Shown: in pieces, positions 25,234-36,300 of the stretch | Layout of the letters: every line of letters starts with the position of its first letter | How positions within the stretch are numbered: position 1 is the stretch's first letter | DNA from: Lachnospiraceae bacterium | GTDB lineage: Bacteria > Bacillota > Clostridia > Lachnospirales > Lachnospiraceae | Direction of reading: 5' to 3' | Assembly: GCA_016290615.1 (NCBI GenBank) | Contig: JAEEUS010000018.1 | Span: forward strand, 1-36,778 | Length of the DNA stretch: 36,778 bases | Translations under genes and position numbers: made by a program | The notes under the pieces: model-generated | Told to the model about the DNA's origin: nothing | The model's input: the letters and a program-made list of their open reading frames with translations, nothing else | Databases searched by the model: none

Positions 25234-26127
25234 ATGAATAAGCAGTTAAGAGGGACCCTTCTTTTGACCCTTACAGCGATTATCTGGGGTGTGGCATTTG
25301 TCGCCCAGAGTGTCGGAATGGATCATGTGGGGCCCTGGACTTTTATATGCACCCGTTATATCCTTGGTGTACTCGTATTGCTCCCTGTGATATGTATAGG
25401 TACAAAAAGACGCCTTTTAGAAGGCAAAGGCACCGTCCTTGATCACGATATCAGAAAGAATACCTTCATCGGTGGAGTTTTGTGCGGTATTTTTCTTTTT
25501 TGTGCCTCGCTGTTTCAGCAATACGGCATCATCTATACGAGTGTCGGTAAGGCCGGCTTTATAACCGCGCTCTACATCATAATAGTACCTATCCTGAGTA
25601 TCTTTCTCCATAAAAAGATAGGTTTAAACGAATGGATCAGTGCCGTTATCGCAACTGTCGGCTTCTACGTTATGAGCATACAGGGTCAGACCGGTGTAAA
25701 TATCGGCGATATCCTGATCCTTGTCTGCGCATTGGTATTCTCTATGCAGATCATGACGATTGACAGATTTGTCGATAAGGTCGATCCGGTGGCGATGAGC
25801 TGTGTTCAGTTTTTCGTATGCGTGATACTCGGTATGATCGGTATGCTCATCATCGAAAAGCCCGATCTATCTTCTATAATCGCTGCAGGCATTCCTATAC
25901 TCTATGCAGGTCTTTTATCAAGCGGAGCAGGCTACACGCTCCAGATCCTTGGTCAGAGAGATTTACCTCCGACTGTGGCTTCGCTTCTTATGTCACTTGA
26001 GAGTGTTTTCTCAGCCCTGGCGGGATTTGTGATACTTCATCAGACTCTAAGCGTTAGAGAACTGATAGGATGTGCGCTGGTATTTGCAGGAGTCATACTT
26101 GCACAGATAAAAATGAATAACAAGTGA
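25234..26127 (+). CDS. DMT superfamily (EamA) transporter
   Basis: A 297-residue membrane protein with about ten hydrophobic segments arranged as two EamA repeats (about residues 8-145 and 155-292). TAIIWGVAFVAQSVGMDHVGPWTF opens the first repeat, and the second ends in IGCALVFAGVILAQI. The family exports amino acids, metabolites or drugs; the substrate is unknown. Its start lies one base after the ridA stop without a clear ribosome binding site, so translational coupling is likely. That hints at export of an amino acid or reactive intermediate linked to RidA. Confidence 0.9.
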   Translation: MNKQLRGTLLLTLTAIIWGVAFVAQSVGMDHVGPWTFICTRYILGVLVLLPVICIGTKRRLLEGKGTVLDHDIRKNTFIGGVLCGIFLFCASLFQQYGIIYTSVGKAGFITALYIIIVPILSIFLHKKIGLNEWISAVIATVGFYVMSIQGQTGVNIGDILILVCALVFSMQIMTIDRFVDKVDPVAMSCVQFFVCVILGMIGMLIIEKPDLSSIIAAGIPILYAGLLSSGAGYTLQILGQRDLPPTVASLLMSLESVFSALAGFVILHQTLSVRELIGCALVFAGVILAQIKMNNK

Positions 26128-26135
26128 TATCAATC

Positions 26136-26165
26136 AAAAAAGGACAGTGCATGCACTGTCCTTTT
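26136..26165. terminator. Bidirectional terminator (30-base perfect palindrome)
   Basis: AAAAAGGACAGTGC and its exact complement GCACTGTCCTTTTT flank a central AT. It terminates the ridA-DMT operon on the plus strand and the 20-codon gene on the minus strand, whose stop is 14 bases away. Confidence 0.9.
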
Positions 26166-26179
26166 TATCACCATATCTG

Positions 26180-26242
26180 TTAAGCAAAGGTCTTGTAATA
26201 TGCCTCCATAATCTCTTCTAGACGTTCAAAGAATTTCTTCAT
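26180..26242 (-). CDS. Small protein gene (20 residues), unknown function
   Basis: The product is MKKFFERLEEIMEAYYKTFA. It has four Lys/Arg and four Glu (net neutral), with aromatic residues at 4, 5, 15, 16 and 19. On a helix these should give one apolar and one charged face. The support is unusually complete for so short a gene. AAGGAGGTGA, a near-perfect ribosome binding site, lies five bases upstream of the ATG. TTAACA-17-TACTAT with a TGn extension lies about 80-100 bases upstream, and a strong terminator follows the stop. It has no signal peptide. It is divergent from a LysR regulator, and such neighbours are often regulatory targets. It could be a membrane-associated peptide, a small regulator, or a leader peptide, although nothing is encoded downstream for it to control. 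I know no family for it. Confidence 0.72.
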   Translation of the reverse strand: MKKFFERLEEIMEAYYKTFA

Positions 26243-26316
26243 AAAGATTCACCTCCTTCTCACAAATTAATCTATTTCACTGTTACCATTCTTGCCGTAT
26301 TTCCTTTTCTGATTTT

Positions 26317-26345
26317 ATAGTAGCACCTTGCGCTGATATTGTTAA
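26317..26345 (-). promoter_or_regulatory. Promoter of the 20-codon gene
   Basis: TTAACA (26345-26340), a 17-base spacer, and TACTAT (26322-26317) preceded by TGC on the minus strand. Confidence 0.6.
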
Positions 26346-26356
26346 ATACATATAAT
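26328..26356 (+). promoter_or_regulatory. Promoter of the LysR gene
   Basis: TTGCGC (26328-26333), a 17-base spacer and a perfect TATAAT (26351-26356). It overlaps the oppositely directed promoter of the 20-codon gene. TTGTTA-17-TATAGA (26339-26367) is an alternative. Confidence 0.6.
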
Positions 26357-26359
26357 AGT

Positions 26360-26383
26360 GGTATAGATATACCTTTTAGGTAT
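26360..26383. promoter_or_regulatory. LysR-type operator candidate (three GGTAT arms)
   Basis: GGTATAGATATACC (26360-26373) is an inverted repeat. Its right arm is shared with a second repeat, ATACC-TTTTA-GGTAT (26369-26383), which has the T-N11-A form of LysR boxes. It covers the predicted lysR start site and lies 15 bases upstream of the -35 of the divergent gene, the standard LysR layout. Confidence 0.6.
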
Positions 26384-26428
26384 GAATATTGTTTATGCAG
26401 CAATCACATAAAAACGGGGGAATAAACC

Positions 26429-27316
26429 ATGGAATTAAGACATGTAAGATACTTTCTTACCGTTGCCGAAGAAGGCAGCTTTACCAAAGCAGCTGAGAAA
26501 CTTTGCATAGCTCAGCCTCCGCTAAGCAGACAAATACGTGATCTGGAGGAAGAACTTGGAACACAGCTGTTTATCAGAAAAGCCAGGGGCCTGACTCTGA
26601 CAGAATCCGGTGAACGCTTCCTGTTATATGCTTCCAGGATTCAGCAGCTGGCAGATCAGTCATTTGAAGATATAAAAGAGATGAATGAAGGCCTGATCGG
26701 TACTCTTTACCTTGCAACGATCGAAGGCCAGGCTCCCTCCCTTTTTGCCAAATGGATCGCAGAATTCAAGAAAAGATATCCTCTGGTGCAGTATGAATTA
26801 TGGAACGGAAACTCGGATGATGTCGTAAAACGCATCCAATCCGGCCTCAGTGATATAGCAGTGATCACATCACCTTATGATGAGGAGGGTCTGGACGGCA
26901 GGATCATTTATCGCGAACCCTGGGTTGCCATGATACCCGCTAAACATCCGTTAGCGAAAGATACGAAAGATACCGTTGATCTGATCGATCTTGCACCATA
27001 CGAATTGATAATCCCATCAAGGCAATCCAGAAAACAGGAAATAGAAAACTGGTTTAAGCCGTTTAGTACAGAACCAAAGATATTCTGCAGGATAGCTCAT
27101 ATGCTCAATGCATACGAACTGACGGCCAACGGTGTCGGGATCGCTATATACCCTGCATCCGCAGCCAAATATGTATCAGACGATGTTGTGATAAAGCGTA
27201 TTGTATCACCTGATGTTTATGCTAACTACGTTCTAGTAAGAAGTGCTGACAGAAAACTGTCCAAGGTGGCAGAAGGCTTCTGGAATATGCTATCACAGAT
27301 GCTGACTTTTGAGTAA
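26429..27316 (+). CDS. LysR family transcriptional regulator
   Basis: A 295-residue regulator. The winged helix-turn-helix covers about residues 1-60 (MELRHVRYFLTVAEEGSFTK, AAEKLCIAQPPLSRQIRDLE), and a substrate-binding domain covers about 90-290. GGGGGA lies about seven bases upstream of the ATG. LysR proteins usually bind a small metabolite and control a divergent gene and themselves. Here the divergent gene is the 20-codon frame, and an inverted-repeat cluster lies between them. The effector is unknown. The N-terminus resembles the BenM/CatM/AlsR branch. It ends just before a bidirectional terminator shared with the giant adhesin gene. Confidence 0.92.
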   Translation: MELRHVRYFLTVAEEGSFTKAAEKLCIAQPPLSRQIRDLEEELGTQLFIRKARGLTLTESGERFLLYASRIQQLADQSFEDIKEMNEGLIGTLYLATIEGQAPSLFAKWIAEFKKRYPLVQYELWNGNSDDVVKRIQSGLSDIAVITSPYDEEGLDGRIIYREPWVAMIPAKHPLAKDTKDTVDLIDLAPYELIIPSRQSRKQEIENWFKPFSTEPKIFCRIAHMLNAYELTANGVGIAIYPASAAKYVSDDVVIKRIVSPDVYANYVLVRSADRKLSKVAEGFWNMLSQMLTFE

Positions 27317-27356
27317 TTTAAAAGGGATAGTGGTCAATGCCACTATCCCTTTACTT
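27317..27356. terminator. Bidirectional terminator between lysR and the adhesin gene
   Basis: AAAGGGATAGTGG (27321-27333) pairs with CCACTATCCCTTT (27340-27352), 13 bp with a six-base loop. The minus side runs into TTTTAAATT, the plus side into ACTTTGTTT. Confidence 0.8.
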
Positions 27357-27366
27357 TGTTTAGATC

Positions 27367-30300
27367 TTATTCAGCGGCCTGCTGTTCTTTTCTCTTGGAG
27401 TTAAGTATTATTCCTCCTGAGATTATTATGATCAACAGCAGTATCGCTAACATAATTGCAAGATACATGATCAGGTTATTATCAATTTCTGGATCATCAT
27501 TCTGACCATATGTAGGTTCAACATTTTCACCCTTCTTGCCGTCTTCTACCTTCTTGTTATCTGAAGGCTTAGATACATCTTCTTCTGTGTCTTCTTCGTC
27601 ACCCTTAAGCATTGCACGTGCAGCCTTTGCAACCTTGTTATCCTTGATAACGATCTTAGCTGCTATACGAGGATATACATAGCTGTCTTCCTCATTATAG
27701 TCGTCATCGTCTGAATCATCGATAACTTCCTGTACGCTTCTTCTAGGACGAATGTATGTTATTCTCATTGCAGCGTGTCCTGTCTTTGATTCAGCCTTAA
27801 CATCACCTGTTGATATAATGTTGAGAGGAAGATCATCTTCACCAATGTTGCCGCCTGTTTCAAGGTTAATGTTATGACCGGTTATTGTTGTTCTGCCATC
27901 CTTAGCTGTTATCTGACCGGGTGTCCTAACATTTACATCACCTGTAGCTGTAATATGGCTGATCTTGATATCCTTGCCGCTTTCCATATCAAGGCCCTTA
28001 GATGTTGTACCAAGCAAATCGGAATCAATCTTTATAGGATTTCCATTATTGCCGACATCTCCGGTTGCTGCAAGTTCAACATTTGTACCTATGATATTTG
28101 AACCATTATTGTCTCCAGCTGTGATATCACCATTAGCAACAAGCGTCACATTTCCTGATTCAGGATCAGCGGGATCCTTCTTACCTATAACGCTTATAAC
28201 TTCAAGATCCTTGTCATTATTTACTGCAACTTCACTACCCTGTGCTGTCAGCGTGTTTACATCGAGTTTCAGCGGATTTTCTTTTGTACCAACTGTCCCG
28301 TTTACAGAGTTGAGTGTAGCATCGTCTGCCGAGATAAATGTCTTTCCTGTTGTATCAACGTCCTTAATATCACCTGTTGCATCAACTCTTGCATCACCGT
28401 TTACCTTGAAAGGATTCAGGTTGGCATCACCAACTGTCTCAACTGAAACATTAGTCAATACCTTACCTTCTCCTGCTGAGATAGTTATCTCACCATCGTC
28501 TCCGGTCGTCATTGAAACCGAGTTGTCAACTGAACCAACATATCCACCGTTTACAAGTGTTGCATTGATATTACCACCTGCACTTATTGCAACGTGCTCA
28601 TTGGCAAGCTCAATAACCTTCTGTTCAAGGTTAGCCTTTGCATCTTCAAGATCTTTCTTTGCGCCCTGAGTGCCTGTAGCAATATCACCGTTGAGTTCTT
28701 TGTCAAGATCTTCAAGCTCTGCTATTATCTTATCCTTTTCATCATTTAGGATTCTTTCGATATCCGCCAGAGTTTCTGCTCCCTTCAGTTCTTCGATATC
28801 ATGCTGCTCAAGCTTGTCTTTGATATCCTTAACGATATCTTTGATCTGCTTATCCATCTTATCGATCTTTTCCTGAAGTTCAGCCTTCTGCTCATCAGTC
28901 AATAGCGTAGCACTTAGTGTATCTATCTGATCCTGAGCATCTGCTTTTTCAGCATCTGTCTTATTAGGATCAGCGATTATTGCCTTAAGATCTTCAATCT
29001 GCTGTACTTTCTGCTTATCAGTTTCAAGCGTATCTTTTGCGTCCCTTACATCTGCATCACTTACTTCTGCATTTGCTATTGCCTGCTGAGTATCTGTTAT
29101 TGCATTTTCAAGGTTCTGCTGATACTGCGTATCTACTGCGATCTTCTTCTCAAGCTCATCAACCTTAGCTTCTGCCTCATCCTTTTCCCTCTGAGCATCT
29201 TCTAATTCCTTGATCTTATCATCATGAATATCAGTCAAAGAATTGTCAAGATTGAGTTTGATATTACCTGTTGCCACTATCGTGTCAACCTTAAAGCCGC
29301 CAGTAGTCTTCTCAACATCGATATCTCCATTAGCGTTCATAGATGTTGTTCCGCCAGCTGAGAAGTTTTCAATATTGATTGAATCTTCAAGTGACTTAAC
29401 GTTTACATTATTTCCAGCAAGAAGTTCTACTATATTAGCAACACCTGTAACATTTGTAAGATCAACATCCTTAGCACCTGTTACATACACCTCACCTTCT
29501 GAAGTATTGACTACCATCGTAAGGTTCTCATCAGAATCAACGAAGATGTCATCCTTGTCAGTTACATAAACTGTGCCATTTGCATTTATGTGGAATCTGT
29601 TTTCATCATCACCAACTGCACCGTTTGCAACATTGAGTGTAACATCACCTTCATCGTTTGTATTATCTCCCATAGCCGAGATGTTAACATCATTCTTATC
29701 ATCTGTTACATCTATGAGATTTCCAGGAGCTGTAAGTGTTACATCACCATGATCACTTGTGATGATTCCGATTCCAGTTTCACCGACTACCTCAGTGATA
29801 TCAATATTTCTAGCAGCTGCAGCATCGATTCTGGTTTCCTTGTCAGGATTGTCATATCTTATCTGAGCAAATCCCGTTTCAACAGTAATCTCAAATCTAC
29901 CTGTTTTAGGATTTCGCGCTATATGCCATGTGCCTTCATCAGGCATATCGATTGGCATATCAGCATTGTTGATAAATACTATTATGCGATCTTCAAGTAC
30001 TCTCTCATCTACTTTCAATCCTGAAATATCAGTTGCAGTAGCTTCAAGCTTAAGATTGCCCATTCTGATATTTTCGTGTGATGTTCCACCGTAAATAGCC
30101 TGTGATTTGATATCAGTATTCTCATATCTGGTTACAACCTTATCTGCAGTAAATGCACCATTCTGCTGGTTAATACTGATATCTCCATTGTTATTAATTA
30201 CAGCTATGACATTTATGTCGTCCTGATGATCATCTGCTATATCTTCAGCTATTGTGCCATCGGCATTTAATCTGTTTACAACAAATAAATCACCATTAGC

Positions 30301-33300
30301 ACCAATTGAAATATTGAGATTTCTATAATCCTTATCTTTTTCAGGATTGATATCTTCATCAACCTCAGGCAGCACATTTTCTACCTGCCATACCTGCTCT
30401 ATTAGATCCTGTTTCTCTTGAGCAGACAATGAATTGAATATCAGAGTTCCAATCTCTTCTTCGGTAAATACAGGAAGTAACTTATTGGTTATCTCATCTT
30501 TCTTCTTAGTATCAAGCATGAATGAGATCACAGCCATGAGTTCTTTATCAGTTAACTGATCAAGTTCAAGTTCCTCATCAGCTTCAAGTTTTAACAATGT
30601 CTTTAGTTCTTCTACTGTAACCTTGACGCTTACAGGTGGCTCTACCGGGTCAGTACCCTGATTAGCCGAAGGATCGTTACCCTGGTTAGCTGAAGGATCA
30701 TTGCTCTGAGCAGGAGGCTCAATCTTTGACTCGATCAAATCAAGTATAGGCTGTATTCCGCTAGGTGTATTTACGAGTTCTCCTGTTACTATAAGCTCAG
30801 CTATCTCATTATTATTCTTCAGCCCAAGATCATACTTGTATGTCTTAAGATCACCTATAACCGCTTCGAGATCACCATTAATGTCATTTCCGTCCTTATC
30901 CTTACCGGTAATATTTCCAGGTGCATCCTTCTCGTACTGTGCATCAACAGCGTCAAGATACATATATCCAGCATTAGGAATCTTAAGTGTAAGTTCTTCA
31001 GGTATATCTACTATCAAGTGACTGTCAGTTTCTCCTATTGACCCTGCAGACAACCTAAGCAGTGCATTGTTATCATCGTCGAATGCATTATATGTAATAA
31101 CCGCATTCTCATCATTCAGATGTCCGATCGTCTGAATGCATGACATCGTAAGTTCACTCTTAATCGCATTAACAGTATCAAATCTGATATCTCCAAGAGC
31201 TTTGATATTAACTTTGCTTCCTTCCTTAAGTTCAAGTCTGCTAAACTCTACGTTCTTTTGAGAATCAATATTAAGCTGTCCGCTCTTTCCTTCGCTATTC
31301 TTGCGAACTGTTATATTGGTACCTACTATATCATCCGTACCGGTAATGATTACCTTTGCCCCGATTATTATAGTATTAGGGTTAAGCTCATACCTGGTGT
31401 CAGCTTTAATATTTGTATCTACAACAATATACTCGAAACCATCACCATGATCCTCTTTGCTCTTTACCGTCGATATTCCGCCAAAAGTCTTGATATCAAG
31501 CTTATTTCCGCCATATCCATTTTCATCTGGAAGAATACCTACTGAACCATAACCTTGAATGAGAATAGTTACATCTCCTCCATGTGTTCTGATGTCATCA
31601 TCATCATCACCTTCTTCCGCATCGATGAGACTCATGTACGAAGGCATTTCGTGATCTCCACTGATTTCATCTTCAAGTATGTATCCTTGTACATCGATCA
31701 AAACACTCTTCTTGTTTGCCTTTGTCTCTATCAAACCGATAAGAACATCTGCAATGATCGGTGTATAGCCTGGCTCGTTTTGTTTAGAAATATTTATAGC
31801 TCCGAGCTTGTGTATTTCCTGAGCATGTTTAGCGTTAGGATCGAGATTAAACAACTTTCCATCTGATCTAATGCGCAGACTATATTCCGGTAGCTCATAA
31901 TTAAGGAAACTTGTCGGTTCTCCTGCTTCATTGTTTTCCACAAGATTAAATATCTTGAGTAAAGGTGTGTTATTGTATGATACTGTAGTAACACCATTGG
32001 TGGTTGAAGCAGTTACATTATTGTTTGTCCAATTGGTCGAACCATCCGCAGAGTAATAATATCTTCCCTGGACATCAATAGCAATCTTGTCTGTAAGTCT
32101 TTCAAGTCTTACCTTATTTGCTATCTTGCTGTTATCTGAGTATGACTCGTACTCTTTTTTGAGTGTAAAGCTTACTTCACCATCATCAGTATTCTTAAGA
32201 TTTCTTGCTACTACATAGTCAGATGTATATACACCAACACTGCCATCATACTTTGATGAGAACTCACCTTCCTTGATTGTAAGAACCAGTCCATCCTTTG
32301 TAATGTATCTGGTGTCTGTCATTCTGTATCCGATGTTTTCCTGAGTCATATTGTTCTTCGGTATCTCAGCTTCTTTGATAGTAATATCCTTTACATCGGA
32401 AATAAGTACTCGTGAGTTAACATTTTCCTGATAGTGCACCATCAGCGGATCATTGTTTATCTCGCTGTTGCTGCTGCCACCTCCAATTGAACCAATACCG
32501 CCGAATCTCATTACAAGAGTTCCGTTCTCTTTTCTGTCACTACTTGCAACATAACTCTCAGCTTTAAGTTCAGAAAGCTTAACCACTTTACCCCATGGAT
32601 TCTGATTATTCGCAGTGCTGTTCTGATAAACCACATAGTATTCTCCGGTAGGTACATATGTATACTGGAGCTTTATTGCAACACTACTGTTTCCATTCCA
32701 TGTAACTAATTCAGAATCCTTCCTTAGAGTAACACCTCCTACATTATGTTTTGTTTCATATTCTAATGAGTAATCGCTAAGATATCCTTCGATACCCGTA
32801 GGTCCGTCAATCGCCGATATACTGTCAACCAAGACAAGTCGTCCGTGGTTAGAGTCATACAGTACATATTTGCCGTCTACCTTCCAGAAAACATCAGCAT
32901 ACTTGAGAGGCGTGTCTTCATCGATTTCAGCAACCTCATTGTTAGGATCTATATTGTATCCAAGAACCTGTCTCACGTAACGATATCCAGTGTCCACATA
33001 TTCATATTCATCCGGATCGCTCTCTTTTGATTTTGCCTTCAAAACTCGTTTTGTTATTACTGAATAATCCACTCCCAGTGCAATATCATCATAATCTTTC
33101 TTCGTAACTAGTCTTCCACTGCCGTTTGCTATAGCTGAAGGTGCAATATTTACCTCAAGATACACGCCATCCGAAGTAACCATATAATACTTATTTTGCC
33201 CGTTGTTAAGAAGATCTACTGCGTTAGAATCGGTTTTGTATGTGAGTGTGGTCGTTCCGGAACTTGTGTTTGCGCTAACTTCAGCATATCCTGTCGCCTG

Positions 33301-36300
33301 TTTGTTAGTTATCTCCTTGAGTTCCAGATCTTTTCTGCCGTTTTCATCAATCACATATTTGGTGCCATACTCATCCTCATATACATAATGAGTAGTATCT
33401 CCCTCAACATAGTATCTTGCGCCAATATCATAATACTCAGTAGTTAAGGTCACATCTACAGGCAGCATTTCAATATATGTGATCTTCATTCTTCTCGAAT
33501 CCAGCTGGTAACTTTCATACCCATACATAGGGATTTTCTTGAAGAAGCCTACCTTATAGTCATAGTACTGACAGAATCGATACGAATCACCATCGTTCAC
33601 AGTATATCCATGTTCTTCCTTCTGTAATGGAACTACATCGATTTCAATCTTCCAATACTTGTTAAATAATGCGTTCTTAACGTCATCATTAAGCTTTGTA
33701 TCATTAACATTAATGCAGAATGCTCCACCGAGAAGTCTAACAAGTTCTGTGGTTACCCAAACATTCTTCTCAACTTCAATCTCAATAGAAACCTTATCAT
33801 TCTTCAATGTTGTCCTATCGATCTTTGCATTATATTTGGTACCCAGGAATTTCTCTACTAATTGCTTAGTCTCTGTATTAACTATCTTAAGGTTCTTTAC
33901 GTAATCCGCTTCACACGAATACCATGTCATATGCCACTCTGACCAGGTATCAGTTTCATAGCAACTATTCAATATATGGCTGGGCCCCAATAAGTGCGTT
34001 GTATCAAATTTATCATCTATATTCTTAGCATTCTGTATTCCGTTGTTATTGCCACCAGCTTTGAAAGCATAAGCCGTAACTTCACCTGTAACTTTGTTGT
34101 ATCCTAAAATATAGCTTAGATTAGAATTTGAATTATTACGTTTTATTACACTTTCTATAGTAGCCGCTTCACCAACAGAATAATAGTCGACATCACCGCG
34201 CGTGAAGTATTTTGAAAGCTTTACTTTCTTCTCAACCTTTTTACTTCCAACCTGCTCGAATACAGCTATCTCAATACCATTCGTAGTAAGATTATTAACA
34301 TCCCACCAATCTCCACTTATTGCTCCAAGAAGAGCCTCGTATGAAGCACCGTACTCTACCGTAAGATTTCCAGTATTAAGATCTATTGATATACCATTGG
34401 AAAGCGACAGTATCTTATGACCCTCAGAATTTACACTGTAGTGATAGTTTCCAACCGCCATATCTGTATCGGCCTCTTCTATTCTTACTACATTCTCGCT
34501 ATCATCCATATAGAAGATAGTTCCGTTAGGAAGCTCGTAAACATACAATCCTGTCGTTATGTCATAGCCCTGGGCATATCTCATAAGAACATCCATGCCG
34601 TTCAGTGGTTTATTTTCTGTCAAAGCCACTTCAGCACTTGAATCTTCAACATCGACATACTCAAGTGTTCCAGGTGTAGGCATTGTTACACACTTTGCGC
34701 CTTCAACCATTGATACTTGTATAGCATCTCTGAATATAATATCAACTATTCCTTCTTCAGAAACTACATTTTCAATGAACAGGCTACCTGTATATGCATG
34801 TTTAATGGTTGTACGATCTTCTTCTGTTACAGTAAGTTCAGCAGGCGTAAACGCAAGATAGATATCACCTGTTGCAAAAATATTAACACTGCCGTTTTCG
34901 GAATCATAATTATCCGTTCCAAATGAATCTTTCTTCCTGCTTGCAAATATCTCTGCATTGAGTCTTACATCGGAATCTCCCACGCTCTTAGCATTCACTA
35001 TAACTAGCTCATGCGTCCATATCGGTGAAACATCTGTTCCTGAAGAAAGGTTTGTAACAGTTTCATTATCTACCACCAATGCTCCGTTATTATTTGCATC
35101 ACTCCAGATAAACGCTGTTCTACCTGTGAGATTTGAAATAAATCCTGAAATTGTTACTTTTCCATTTAAGCTATTCTCTATATGTATTACTGGACAAATA
35201 TCCTCTGCTTTCGAAGTTCCTTTTGCACCAAGTCCCGAAATAATGGGCTTGATAAATCCGGAATTCTGCATATAAATATTAGAAAGCTTGATTCCTCTGT
35301 TTGTGTTGTTTGTGATCGTGACACTTCTTATAGAAGACTGATCATATACTGTTATGTCTCCGATCGATCTAACAGCTTTAAACGTTGCATAGCCGGGCTT
35401 ATTGTTTGTAAGATTGAAGAACTCAATATCCGCACCTGAATTTCTCCAGTAAGACGAAGGCTTGCTTATTCCTACTTCTCTTATCAACAACTGACCATTA
35501 CGCTCAGATATATCTACAAATATTCCACCTGCTGCATCACCAATGCTGAATTTCGCATTATCTTCCAAAATTACTGCAGAAGATATCTCATCAGTTGAAT
35601 AGCTCTTCTTAGTGTGTTTGTAGATAAATCCACCGCATGAAAGTGATGAATCAATTCTGTTCTTGTCAAAGCATTCAGAATCAACTGTTAGATTTGCTCC
35701 TCTATATTCAAATCCGCTAGCAAGAGTAGTTTTTGCGTTAGCCTTAAATGAACCCAGTAACTGAGCTACTGCATCACCAATAGCATTAAGCTGTACAGAT
35801 GCGATTGCATGAAGATTCTGTTCGAGATACTGTGGTTTTGTGGATGATCTTATATCTGTTAGATCATGACCTATAACTAACGTATCTCTAAGATTTACAT
35901 CAGATTCTAGTTCTATAGTTGTATTTATGTTTGCATCTATATCTGCACCAAGAGAAGTTCCCTTAGCAAATGCGTTTGCGAATACATAGAATTTGTCAAT
36001 CTTACCTATGATATAAACGTTTCTACCTTCGATAACAGTATTTCCTGAAGCAGTTATATTGGCAGTTCCATAACATGTAATATTGTTTTCTGCCTTAGGA
36101 TCCGTTCCAAGGCCTTCAGCCCAAACCTGAGCATTTGATCTTATTCCTGCAACAGATGTGTTATATTCTTCATCTGTATACAGATCAGGTTCTGAGTTGT
36201 AGGAAAGTATACGTACTGTATTGAATCTGTCTGTGATCTGTGCTCCATTAAGTATTACATTCGCGTTAGATACAATATCCACGTATGTTATAGCACCACT

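Noticed and set aside
27395-27560. LPXTG sorting motif in the adhesin
   Set aside because: The region before the TM segment (KKGENVEPTYGQNDDPEI) has no LPXTG or close variant.
27965-28669. Long plus-strand open frame (234 codons), Ser/Thr/Pro-rich
   Set aside because: It is the exact antisense of the adhesin coiled-coil and beta-helix repeats, has no ribosome binding site and has the biased composition expected of a shadow frame.
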